The notes under the pieces are model-generated. The model had not been told where the DNA came from, made no database searches, and worked only from the letters and a program-made list of their open reading frames with translations. A stretch of DNA of 5,560 bases from Acidobacteriota bacterium (GTDB taxonomy: Bacteria > Acidobacteriota > Terriglobia > Terriglobales > Acidobacteriaceae), in NCBI GenBank assembly GCA_021782675.1, contig JAJXUS010000137.1, forward strand, positions 1 through 5,560. The letters are read 5' to 3'. This document shows positions 1-5,560 of the stretch, piece by piece. A program made the position numbers and the translations under genes. The first letter of the stretch is position 1, and the number at the start of each line of letters is the position of its first letter.

Positions 1-590
1 TCGATACCTATCAGGGCGGGGAGCTGTGGGACCTGAGCCTGGTCGATCCGGACAATCGCAATGCCGTCGACTACAAGCAGCGCGACCAACGGCTGTCCGA
101 GCTGCAAAAGGCGAATGCAGGCGCACCGGCAAGTCAGCGCAGCGCTGCCCTACGAAAACTTACTTTGGACTGGCCGAACGACGATCTGAAGATGCTCTAC
201 GTCGCTGCGGGCCTTCAATTCCGCGCGCGCTATCCCAACCTGCTACTGAGGGGCAAGTACATCGCGCTGACTCCGGAGGGCGAGGGCGCTGAGCATGTGA
301 TCGTGTTTGCGCGGCAGACGGACGACCGCATCGTGATCACCGTAGCTCTGCGCTGGTTTGCGGCGCTCCTCAGCGAAAGCTCAGCCATCGCCTCTGCCGC
401 AGAAAAGATGAAAGACTGCCGCATTGACATCAAGCAGCTCTGGCCAGAGGGATCACCGTTGCCGGCGTTTGAAAATGTTTTAACCGGCACGCCGAGCGTT
501 GCAGCCGATGGATCGCTGCCGGTTGCGCAGGTGATAGATGGTTTGCCGGCCGTCTGGCTCACCGCCCCGGCCCAGGATCAAAAGGCGTAG
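1..590 (+). CDS. treY: Malto-oligosyltrehalose synthase (TreY), C-terminal fragment
   Basis: This is the 3' end of a reading frame open from the window edge (first full codon at 3, TAG stop at 588-590, 195 residues visible). TreY, a GH13 enzyme, isomerises the reducing-end alpha-1,4 bond of maltodextrins into an alpha,alpha-1,1 bond; TreZ then releases trehalose in the cytoplasm. The fragment opens with YQGGELWDLSLVDPDNR (residues 3-19) followed by VDY, which closely matches the TreY signature of form YQG-E-WDLSLVDPDNRRPVDY. Further on, LLLRGKYIAL and HVIVFAR resemble the family's C-terminal beta domain, and a late ENVLTG...LPAVWL stretch fits the usual TreY ending. The catalytic barrel lies upstream, outside the window, as would any treZ neighbour. 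An ATG at 165 is internal, not the start. The end overlaps the convergent hydrolase gene by 13 bp. The call is firm because the N-terminal motif is highly specific. Confidence 0.93.
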   Translation, partial: DTYQGGELWDLSLVDPDNRNAVDYKQRDQRLSELQKANAGAPASQRSAALRKLTLDWPNDDLKMLYVAAGLQFRARYPNLLLRGKYIALTPEGEGAEHVIVFARQTDDRIVITVALRWFAALLSESSAIASAAEKMKDCRIDIKQLWPEGSPLPAFENVLTGTPSVAADGSLPVAQVIDGLPAVWLTAPAQDQKA

Positions 591-2029
591 TTGGGATCGA
601 GATCTGGCCGGAAGCCAACGGCCTGCATCGCCTGCGTGATTTCCGGGTTGCGCATGAAGTAATTCCAGACGAAGCCGGTGCGCACGTTTTCCGCCATCAA
701 CACGGTGATGCCGAGGTCAATTCCCAGTTGATCTTCTGCATACCAGTTGGCCTGGGGCTGGAAGGCGTCCACAAAGCCGTAGCGTGTCCACGCTTTCTCG
801 CCGTATTTTTCGCGGATCGACAGCAGCACGTGGGCGCACTCCGCCGGCAGAAACACCAGTGAGCCGCCGGTTGCACAGGGCACGATCGTTCCATCCACGT
901 TGCCAAACTCTGGTGGTCCACCCCACACCCGATAGCCGGTCGGTGACTCGGATGCCGTGATGCCCCACAGGTTTTGATCCATCCAGGGAAACTGCCGCCC
1001 CAGCGTGAGGCAGAACAACTGATGGGCGCGGGTGGCGGCGATGGAATTGACGAAATAGTTCGCGTGCGCATCGCGTACATCGCGAAAGTCGCACCAGGCA
1101 TGCGCGTACTGATGGATGAAGATCGGCGCGATACCACTGATGTATTCGATGCCACCGAACTCAATGATCGGCCGGTGCACCGCATTCCAGCAGGACGCTG
1201 GAATCGCATTCCGCGGCGCGCCGATGGCCATCAGTAGCATCGTCAGCATCTCCGCATAGACATCCCAGCGGTACTTGATAAAGCCGCTTTCCGGCATCCA
1301 GCCCATCGATAGCGTGTCCGAGCCGTTCAGCATCCACTGCCAGTCGATACGCTCATAGAGCGTGGTGGCCAGCGCCTGAATGCGCAGATTGCCCCGGAAA
1401 TATTGGCGGCACAGCAGAATGCCACAAAGCAGCAGGGAAGTGTCGATGGACGAGAGTTCGGAGTTGAAGAGCCGCTCGCCGCTTTCAATATCGAGGAAGT
1501 GATACAGAAAGCCGTGGACATGCGGGCACTGCTCCAGCAGAAAGGCCAGAGTGGTTTCTACGCGCTGCTCGCATACAACAGGCGGCATGTAATGGCGATC
1601 CGCCGCGATGCAGAGCGCGCTCAGGCCAAATCCCGTGGCGGCAATGCTGGCCACCCGGCTCTGCGAGATTCCGATGGCCGGCGCGTGGTCACGCACCAGG
1701 CCGGTGGTTGGGTGCGCCTGATCATAAAAGTAGGAAACCCCGCGCGCCTCGACGTCGTCCAGCAGCATCTCGGTCGCTCGCGTGATCTGCGTCATCGGCC
1801 GGTTAACGAAGTGCCCCGGCGTATGTTGATACTTCTTAGCGACCTCGGCTTCGGGCTTGGGTGTCTTTTCTTCGGAGGGTGTGGCCGTCCGCTGCGATCC
1901 GGCAGACTGCGGCGCAGCCGCAGGTGAAGCGGTCTGTCCCAGCGCTGGAATTCCTGCCGCGAGCCCAGCGGCCGCTGAAGCTCCAAATCGGCGCAACATT
2001 TCGCGGCGGGTCAGGGGTTCTTTTCTCAA
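578..2029 (-). CDS. Tat-exported glycoamylase-like protein (GH144-type hydrolase)
   Basis: This complete gene encodes 483 residues. The N-terminus carries a twin-arginine signal (TRREMLRR, residues 7-14, then a small-residue Ala/Gly-rich stretch to about residue 30), followed by a Pro/Ala/Lys-rich linker to about 66, so export in folded form to the periplasm is inferred. Residues about 80-475 look like the glycoamylase-like domain (PF10091/COG5368): SELSSIDTSLLLCGIL (190-205), GWMPESGF (243-250), W255..YAEML, HQYAHAWCDFRD (306-317), WGITASESPTGY (355-366), DGTIVPCATGGSL (379-391), YGFVDAF (417-423), GIDLG (436-440) and ENVRTG (447-452). Related enzymes in GH144 are endo-beta-1,2-glucanases, so a glucan hydrolase is likely, but the substrate cannot be read from sequence. 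The start is TTG at 2029: it gives a standard Tat n-region, whereas the ATG at codon 11 would remove the two arginines. CCGAGG lies 11 nt upstream. It follows E1 beta on the same strand but probably has a separate role. Confidence 0.87.
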   Translation of the reverse strand: MRKEPLTRREMLRRFGASAAAGLAAGIPALGQTASPAAAPQSAGSQRTATPSEEKTPKPEAEVAKKYQHTPGHFVNRPMTQITRATEMLLDDVEARGVSYFYDQAHPTTGLVRDHAPAIGISQSRVASIAATGFGLSALCIAADRHYMPPVVCEQRVETTLAFLLEQCPHVHGFLYHFLDIESGERLFNSELSSIDTSLLLCGILLCRQYFRGNLRIQALATTLYERIDWQWMLNGSDTLSMGWMPESGFIKYRWDVYAEMLTMLLMAIGAPRNAIPASCWNAVHRPIIEFGGIEYISGIAPIFIHQYAHAWCDFRDVRDAHANYFVNSIAATRAHQLFCLTLGRQFPWMDQNLWGITASESPTGYRVWGGPPEFGNVDGTIVPCATGGSLVFLPAECAHVLLSIREKYGEKAWTRYGFVDAFQPQANWYAEDQLGIDLGITVLMAENVRTGFVWNYFMRNPEITQAMQAVGFRPDLDPNYAF

Positions 2030-2097
2030 CGGGCAGTCAACCTCGGCAGGTTCGTGCTGCGCTCTTCCATACGAGCCGCCGGTGCCATCGTTGCCAT
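2026..2097 (-). other. Possible short leader ORF overlapping the hydrolase start
   Basis: On the minus strand, a strong Shine-Dalgarno-like GGAGGG (2098-2103) precedes two in-frame ATGs, at 2097 (no spacing) and 2088 (9-nt spacing). The frame reads 23 or 20 residues (from 2088: MAPAARMEERSTNLPRLTAR) and ends in a TGA at 2026-2028. That TGA overlaps the TTG start of the downstream hydrolase as TTGA. This could be a translationally coupled leader peptide, a remnant of a longer N-terminus split by a one-base shift, or chance. The peptide resembles no family I know. The SD is partly within a small CTCC-TGC-GGAG hairpin. Beyond this, the 126-bp gap between E1 beta and the hydrolase shows no convincing terminator (no hairpin followed by a T-run) and no clear promoter. 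Confidence 0.25.
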
Positions 2098-2155
2098 CCC
2101 TCCGCAGGAGCGCAAGGCTTTATCCATCGGCCGCGAGACCAGGACCCAGGCCGCG

Positions 2156-3148
2156 TCAGTACTGCAGCAGCTGCCGCATCGCAGTCATGATCTTTGGAAG
2201 ATCCGGCATGTAGAACTGCTCCAGAGGCTCTGCCGCCGGAATCGCCGGGACGTCGGGAGCCGCCACGCGAAGGATGGGAGCATCGAGGCAGTCAAACGCC
2301 AGCTCCGCTGCCGTCGCGGCGATCTCAGATCCAATGCCCAGCGTCCGGTGATCTTCCTGCACAATGCACAGGCGGCCGGTCTTCGCGATCGAATTCGGAA
2401 TCGTCTCATGATCCAGCGGATTCAGCACCCGCAGGTCGATGACCTCAATGCTGGCGCCGGTCTCCTCGGCAATCTTTTCCGCCGCCTGCAACGAGGGCTG
2501 CAGCATAAAGCCGTAGGTGACGATGGTCGCGTCTTTTCCGGGGCGCCGAACTGCGCAGTGGAACAAGTCGGACAGAAAATCCGCGCTCTCCGGTACATCT
2601 TCCTTGATCGCCGGCAGGCGGTAGAGCTTCTTGTGTTCGAAATAAATGACCGGGTCGTCCTGGCGGATGGAGGCCTTCAGCATGCCCTTGGCGTCGGTCG
2701 GTGTCGCAGGCGCAACAACGATCAGGCCGGGCTCATGCGCAAACCACGTGGTGTTGGTCTGGCTGTGATACATGCCGCCGCCAGTGCCACCGCCGTAGCA
2801 GACGCGCAGCGTCAGCGGACAGGTCTGCGCCCCGGCGGACCGGTACCGCAGCTTCGCTGCCTGCTGGGTAATCGCGTCCATGGCCGGCGTAATGAAGTCG
2901 ACAAACTGAATCTCGGGCACTGGTCGCATGCCCGCCATCGCCGCGCCAATCGAAGAGCTGACAATGATGCCTTCGGCCAGCGGGGAATCGATTACGCGAT
3001 CGGGACCAAACTCTTCATACAGCCCCTTGGTCACGCCAAACGCTCCACCCATCACTCCCACGTCTTCTCCAATGATGAAGACCGAGGGATCGCGCCGCAT
3101 CTCTTCATTCAGCGCGGCATTGATTGCATCCAGATAGCTAACCGACAT
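2156..3148 (-). CDS. 2-oxo-acid dehydrogenase E1 component, beta subunit
   Basis: This gene encodes 330 residues, the usual length for bacterial E1 beta (PDH/BCKDH/acetoin dehydrogenase type). With E1 alpha it forms an alpha2beta2 thiamine-diphosphate enzyme that decarboxylates a 2-oxo acid and reductively acylates lipoyl-E2 in the cytoplasm. Visible features are IIGEDVG (25-31), SPLAEG (55-60, whose Glu59 fits the family's cofactor-activating Glu), EIQFVDF (79-85), the YHSQ catalytic-loop histidine (H128), and a C-terminal transketolase-like domain from about 195 with IDLRVLNPLD (237-246). FEHKKLYR (170-177) and EIQFVDFITPAMD are closer to branched-chain E1 beta than to classic PDH, so BCKDH-like is favoured but not proven. 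The ATG at 3148 is chosen because MSVSYLDAIN starts where the family starts; the frame stays open a further 52 codons upstream, but that part overlaps E1 alpha and has no family match. The SD is weak. The alpha-to-beta gap is 31 bp, indicating an operon. Confidence 0.93.
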   Translation of the reverse strand: MSVSYLDAINAALNEEMRRDPSVFIIGEDVGVMGGAFGVTKGLYEEFGPDRVIDSPLAEGIIVSSSIGAAMAGMRPVPEIQFVDFITPAMDAITQQAAKLRYRSAGAQTCPLTLRVCYGGGTGGGMYHSQTNTTWFAHEPGLIVVAPATPTDAKGMLKASIRQDDPVIYFEHKKLYRLPAIKEDVPESADFLSDLFHCAVRRPGKDATIVTYGFMLQPSLQAAEKIAEETGASIEVIDLRVLNPLDHETIPNSIAKTGRLCIVQEDHRTLGIGSEIAATAAELAFDCLDAPILRVAAPDVPAIPAAEPLEQFYMPDLPKIMTAMRQLLQY

Positions 3149-3179
3149 AACCAGGTATCGTCTCGCGAAAAAATTGGAA

Positions 3180-4271
3180 TCAGTATTGGGGCGTGCAGGT
3201 CTTGCGATCCAGCTCACGGCCGCGCACGTCAAAGGAATAAAGGTGGTCGAGGCACTCGATCGGCTGCGCCTGCGGCTGCTTTTCGGCGTACTCGACGGCG
3301 GCATCCAGCTCTTTGTTAAAGCTGTCGAAAATCTGCTGCTTCCATTCCGCAGAGAACAGCTTTTTGCCGGTCAGGTAGCGCTCCATCGCTGCATTTGGAT
3401 CCTTTGCTTTCCACTCCTCAACTTCTTCCGCGGAGCGGTATTTGGCAGGATCGATCTCAGAGTGGCCGTACCAGCGGTAGGTCTTGGCCTCAATCAATGT
3501 CGGGCCGCCGCCGGAGCGGGCGCGCGCGATGGCCTCCTGCGCCACGCGATACATGGCCACGGCATCGTTTCCGTCCACGGTGATCCCGGGAAAGCCATAT
3601 CCGGTCGCCTTCAGGCTGATGTCATCCACACGCGTCTGCAGCTTCACGGAAACAGACTCCGCCCAAAGGTTGTTCTGGCAGATGTAGACGATCGGCAGAT
3701 TGCGGACGCCAGCGAAGTTCAACGCTTCATGCCAGAAGCCCAGCGACGTGGAGCCTTCGCCCGACAACGCAACCACCACGTTGTCGTTCTTCTTCATCTG
3801 GTTGGCCAGGGCAACGCCGGTTCCGATGTTCAGCTGCGCGGCGATGGTGGAGGCCGGGGTAATGATGTTCAGCGGGGCGTAGCCACAGTGCGCCGGCGAG
3901 GAACGGCCTTTGTCCGGGCTGGTCACGCGCCCATACAACTGCGAAAACATGATCTCGAGCGGCACGCCTTTGATGAAGTTCAAAATAAAATCGCGGTGCG
4001 ACGGCGCTACGGTATCTTCCGGACGCAGATCGATGCCCGCGCCGACGGCGACAGCTTCCTGCCCGACGGCCGCATAATAATTGCCCTTGAACCGCGCCTG
4101 CTTCTTCAGCGTGCGTGCGCGTTCCTCCAGCAGACGGCACTTCACCATCGTGCTGTAAATCTGCTTGAGCTTGTCGTCGGAAATCAGGGGATTTTCGGAA
4201 TTCGGCCGCCCATTGGCAGCGCTCTTCGGGGCTGCCGCAGGCGCGGCTGGCTCCTTCACCTTTGTCGCCAT
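3180..4271 (-). CDS. 2-oxo-acid dehydrogenase E1 component, alpha subunit
   Basis: This gene encodes 363 residues, typical for E1 alpha, with an Ala/Pro/Lys-rich N-terminal tail (1-28) before the folded domain. E1 alpha binds the ThDP diphosphate and Mg2+. The motif is GEGSTSLG (171-178), HEALNFA (181-187) and QNN (199-201), with GEG and NN separated by 26 residues as in the family. GEG replaces the commoner GDG; as I recall, the human branched-chain E1 alpha also carries GEG and uses that Glu as a metal ligand. Other family landmarks are SHRDF (91-95), VDGNDAVAMY (232-241), GPTLIEAKTYR (256-266) and the loop histidine in YGHSEIDP (268-275). The start ATG at 4271 has GAGG at 4277-4280, five nt upstream after the transition to AA. 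E1 beta follows after 31 bp; no E2 or E3 gene is present. Substrate may be pyruvate, acetoin-related or branched-chain 2-oxo acids, with the last slightly favoured. Confidence 0.93.
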   Translation of the reverse strand: MATKVKEPAAPAAAPKSAANGRPNSENPLISDDKLKQIYSTMVKCRLLEERARTLKKQARFKGNYYAAVGQEAVAVGAGIDLRPEDTVAPSHRDFILNFIKGVPLEIMFSQLYGRVTSPDKGRSSPAHCGYAPLNIITPASTIAAQLNIGTGVALANQMKKNDNVVVALSGEGSTSLGFWHEALNFAGVRNLPIVYICQNNLWAESVSVKLQTRVDDISLKATGYGFPGITVDGNDAVAMYRVAQEAIARARSGGGPTLIEAKTYRWYGHSEIDPAKYRSAEEVEEWKAKDPNAAMERYLTGKKLFSAEWKQQIFDSFNKELDAAVEYAEKQPQAQPIECLDHLYSFDVRGRELDRKTCTPQY

Positions 4272-4276
4272 TTCAA

Positions 4277-4300
4277 CCTCGTCCTCGCAAGCTCATTGTA
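4277..4300 (-). promoter_or_regulatory. RBS and candidate -10 of the E1 alpha/beta operon
   Basis: On the minus strand, GAGG (4277-4280) is the ribosome binding site of E1 alpha and is well placed. TACAAT (4295-4300) matches five of six bases of the sigma-70 -10 consensus. It would give a leader of roughly 15-20 nt, but no TTGACA-like -35 lies about 17 nt further upstream. The RBS is convincing; the promoter is only a candidate. Confidence 0.3.
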
Positions 4301-4492
4301 TCGTAGCGGCTGCTATTTCTGCGGGCGCAGCCGCCATCCGTACGCCCGTTTGCTTTCTGTTCCATAATTTCAACAGTTCTGTGCAAGACCTTGTGGATAT
4401 TGGCGTCCGTCGCTCGCCGAAGGGCTGTTACACCCGGAGTTTTACCACCCTGCACCGAGAATGCAGCGCATCCGTCAAAGGGCACATCCGTT
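4301..4492. other. Unassigned upstream region of the E1 operon
   Basis: This is the part of the 727-bp gene-free interval between argJ and E1 alpha that lies outside the repeat copies. I see no RNA gene, clear operator or coding region. A minus-strand frame starting with ATG at 4365 ends one base before the E1 alpha ATG (30 codons), but it lacks an SD and looks like chance. Upstream control elements of the E1 operon, if present, should lie here. Confidence 0.4.
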
Positions 4493-4739
4493 GAGCGGGT
4501 CATTCTGACCCAGAGGGCGATGGAGGGAAGGATCCGTGCATTTTTTCGGGAAAGCGGAGGTGCAAGAGATTCTTCGGTCGTCCGTAGGACTCCCTCAGAA
4601 TGACTCGCAGCCGTCGTCCGTAGGACTCCCTCAGAATGACTCGCGGCCGTCGTCCGTTGGACTCTCTCAGAATCACTCGGCGTGGTCGCCGGTTGGACTT
4701 CCCAGGATGCTCCGGCGTTGGCGGGCGACCGGCGCGGTC
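4493..4739. repeat. Compound repeat, copy A (inverted-repeat head plus 36-bp tandem units)
   Basis: This copy begins GAGCGGGTCATTCTGACCC (from 4493), continues through GGGAAGGATCC and a core at 4536-4585, then about four 36-bp tandem units (4577-4720), and ends in a GC-rich tail GCGGGCG...GGCGCGGTC (4721-4739). The left end GCGGGTCATTCTGA (4495-4508) is the reverse complement, 13 of 14, of TCAGAATGACTCGC (4595-4608), so the head can fold on itself. The core of 50 bases is identical to 4801-4850 in copy B. It resembles, from memory, dispersed intergenic repeats containing GTCATCCTGA and GAAGGATC seen in acidobacterial and other genomes. Long open frames across it arise from the repeat and are not genes. 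Confidence 0.88.
4577..4720. repeat. 36-bp tandem array in copy A (about 4 units)
   Basis: Units begin at 4577, 4613, 4649 and 4685, an exact 36-bp period. The first two differ at a single base (CGCAGCC versus CGCGGCC); the third has GTTGGACTCTC and AATCACTCGG changes; the fourth is degenerate but keeps GTTGGACTT and CCCAGGATG. Each of the first three units holds a GTCC-GTW-GGAC mini-palindrome and TCAGAATSAC. The 36-bp period is divisible by three, so stop-free frames run through it. Confidence 0.9.
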
Positions 4740-4756
4740 GCAGACGCCAAATCCTC

Positions 4757-4974
4757 GAGCGAGTCATCCTGACCCGGAACGCAGTGAAGGGGAAGGATCT
4801 GTGCATTTTTTCGGGAAAGCGGAGGTGCAAGAGATTCTTCGGTCGTCCGTTGGACTCCCTCAGAATGACTCGCGGCCGTCGTCCGTTGGACTCTCTCAGA
4901 ATGACTCGCAGTGGGGGTTGTTTGCCTTTCCCCAGGATGACTCGGTGGGAATAGCGGGCGTGTTGGGCGCGGTC
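4757..4974. repeat. Compound repeat, copy B
   Basis: This is a second copy in the same orientation, starting GAGCGAGTCATCCTGACCC (from 4757). It has the same order as copy A: head, GGGGAAGGATCT, the identical 50-base core (4801-4850), tandem units (4842 onward) and the tail GCGGGCG (4954-4960)...GGCGCGGTC (4966-4974). It is about 30 bp shorter, corresponding to one fewer 36-bp unit. Its head is also an inverted pair: GCGAGTCATCCTGA (4759-4772) against TCAGAATGACTCGC (4860-4873), 13 of 14. It ends 24 bp from the argJ stop. Confidence 0.88.
4842..4949. repeat. 36-bp tandem array in copy B (about 3 units)
   Basis: Units begin at 4842 and 4878, followed by a degenerate third at about 4914 recognisable by CCCAGGATGACTCGG. 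The unit at 4842 has the GTTGGAC form of the palindrome but CTCCCTC as in the first units of copy A. The unit at 4878 matches the third unit of copy A (GTTGGACTCTC). The array therefore looks like copy A with one internal unit lost, or copy A with one gained. Confidence 0.85.
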
Positions 4975-4976
4975 TC

Positions 4977-4988
4977 AAGGGTGCCCTT
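4977..4988 (-). terminator. Small hairpin just after argJ (weak terminator candidate)
   Basis: AAGGGTGCCCTT is a near-perfect palindrome whose near end is 10 bp past the argJ stop codon. The stem is only five pairs around two bases (or four pairs with a four-base loop) and there is no T-run after it on the minus strand. A real intrinsic terminator is therefore doubtful. Confidence 0.15.
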
Positions 4989-4998
4989 CCGGCGCATT

Positions 4999-5560
4999 TC
5001 AGGTGGAGTAATCCGCGTTGATATGGACATACTCCGCTGTCAGGTCGCAGGTGTAGAACGTGCAGCTCGCCTCGCCCATCCCCAGGTCGACGCTGACCGG
5101 CACCTCCCACTCGCGCATCGCGGTATGAACACGGTCGCGGGAAAAATCTTCCGCGATCTGACCGTACCGGCACACCGGCATGCCAGCGATGGAGACGGAG
5201 ACCTTCGTGGGGTCCAAAGCTACGCCGGAACGGCCGGCGGCCGCCAGAATACGTCCCCAGTTTGGATCGCAGCCGGCAAAAGCCGTTTTTACCAGCGGGG
5301 AATTCGCGATGGTCCCGGCGACGGCCCGTGCGTCGGCAAAACTTGCAGCCCCGGTCACCTGCAGAACTAGCAGATGCTCAGCGCCTTCGCCATCCTCGAC
5401 AATCTGCCGCGCCAGTGAACTGCAGACCTGATGCACTGCGGCTGCAAATGCTTCAGCGGTTGTGCTGCCCGCTTCAATCGTCACCCCGGAGGCACCGCTG
5501 GCCAGCAGCAGCACCGTGTCGTTGGTGGAGGTGTCGCCATCAATCGAGATGCAATTGAAC
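4999..5560 (-). CDS. argJ: Bifunctional glutamate N-acetyltransferase/amino-acid acetyltransferase (ArgJ), C-terminal fragment
   Basis: The last 186 residues and TGA stop (4999-5001) of ArgJ are visible; the frame is open to the window edge (last full codon 5557-5559). ArgJ moves the acetyl group from N-acetylornithine to glutamate, and in some members also uses acetyl-CoA, in cytoplasmic arginine biosynthesis. The fragment starts with FNCISIDGDTSTNDT, the family's highly conserved DGDTSTNDT block of the beta chain. It then shows QVTGAAS, an ANSPLVKTA-like segment and GCDPNWGRILAAAGRSG, and closes with HINADYST, a normal ArgJ C-terminus. The autoproteolysis site with its catalytic Thr lies upstream, outside the window. 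No frameshift or missing conserved residue is seen. It lies upstream of the E1 genes on the same strand, but about 730 bp with repeats separate them, so co-transcription is unlikely. Confidence 0.96.
   Translation of the reverse strand, partial: FNCISIDGDTSTNDTVLLLASGASGVTIEAGSTTAEAFAAAVHQVCSSLARQIVEDGEGAEHLLVLQVTGAASFADARAVAGTIANSPLVKTAFAGCDPNWGRILAAAGRSGVALDPTKVSVSIAGMPVCRYGQIAEDFSRDRVHTAMREWEVPVSVDLGMGEASCTFYTCDLTAEYVHINADYST

Noticed and set aside
26..292. 88-codon plus-strand frame at the left edge
   Set aside because: It lies in another frame over the clearly identified treY end and shows no family resemblance.
2126..2155. CGCGGCC...CGCGGCCG as an intrinsic terminator after E1 beta
   Set aside because: It is chiefly a direct repeat of a self-complementary GC motif with at most a five-pair stem, and no T-run follows.
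2054..3319. 421-codon plus-strand open frame opposite E1 beta
   Set aside because: It is antisense to a gene with full family motifs. Its translation is Arg/Ala-rich with no recognisable domain, the usual shadow in GC-rich DNA.
4276..4365. 30-codon minus-strand frame ending one base before the E1 alpha ATG
   Set aside because: It has no SD and low-complexity content, and it is only the tail of the repeat-derived open frame.
3174..4367. 397-codon plus-strand open frame opposite E1 alpha
   Set aside because: It is a shadow of E1 alpha with no domain of its own and no plausible RBS or partner gene.
4273..4830. 185-codon minus-strand frame and several plus-strand frames through the repeats (for example 4636-5370)
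   Set aside because: The peptides repeat the same short phrase (such as SSVGLPQNDS) because the 36-bp period is a multiple of three. This is repeat DNA read as protein, and one frame also runs antisense into argJ.
4493..4974. Possible CRISPR array
   Set aside because: Units are contiguous 36-mers without variable spacers, and no cas gene is nearby.

Overview
This is an ordinary chromosomal stretch of a GC-rich bacterium (roughly 60% G+C by eye). It contains two well-recognised partial genes, three complete genes and one repeat-rich intergenic region. The mix suggests an Acidobacteriota (Terriglobia-like) chromosome: a Tat-exported glycoamylase-like hydrolase, a treY gene, a bacterial E1 alpha/beta pair, and 'GTCATYCTGA ... 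GAAGGATC' intergenic repeats. That assignment is inference from gene style and remembered repeat style; there is no rRNA or other phylogenetic marker here.

Layout, left to right: (1) 1-590, plus strand, the C-terminal end of treY (malto-oligosyltrehalose synthase). (2) 578-2029, minus strand, a complete Tat-exported glycoamylase-like/GH144-type protein, convergent with treY and overlapping its 3' end by 13 bp. (3) 2030-2155, a 126-bp spacer holding a possible 20-23 codon leader ORF whose stop overlaps the hydrolase's TTG start. (4) 2156-3148 and 3180-4271, minus strand, E1 beta and E1 alpha of a 2-oxo-acid dehydrogenase complex, read alpha then beta with a 31-bp gap. (5) 4272-4998, an intergenic region of about 730 bp, two thirds of it occupied by two copies of a compound repeat built from an inverted-repeat head and 36-bp tandem units. 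(6) 4999-5560, minus strand, the C-terminal part of argJ, cut by the window edge.

Functionally, E1 alpha and E1 beta must act together as an alpha2beta2 thiamine-diphosphate decarboxylase. Its lipoyl-carrying E2 and E3 partners are not in the window. The signature residues (GEG instead of GDG in alpha, FEHKKLYR in beta) lean towards a branched-chain 2-oxo-acid type, but the substrate is not settled. argJ (arginine biosynthesis), treY (trehalose from maltodextrin) and the exported hydrolase have no evident shared pathway with E1.

The only unexplained structure is the repeat block at 4493-4974, plus a minor start/stop overlap at 2026-2029. I see no defence system, integrase, tRNA, CRISPR array or other sign of a new multi-gene system.
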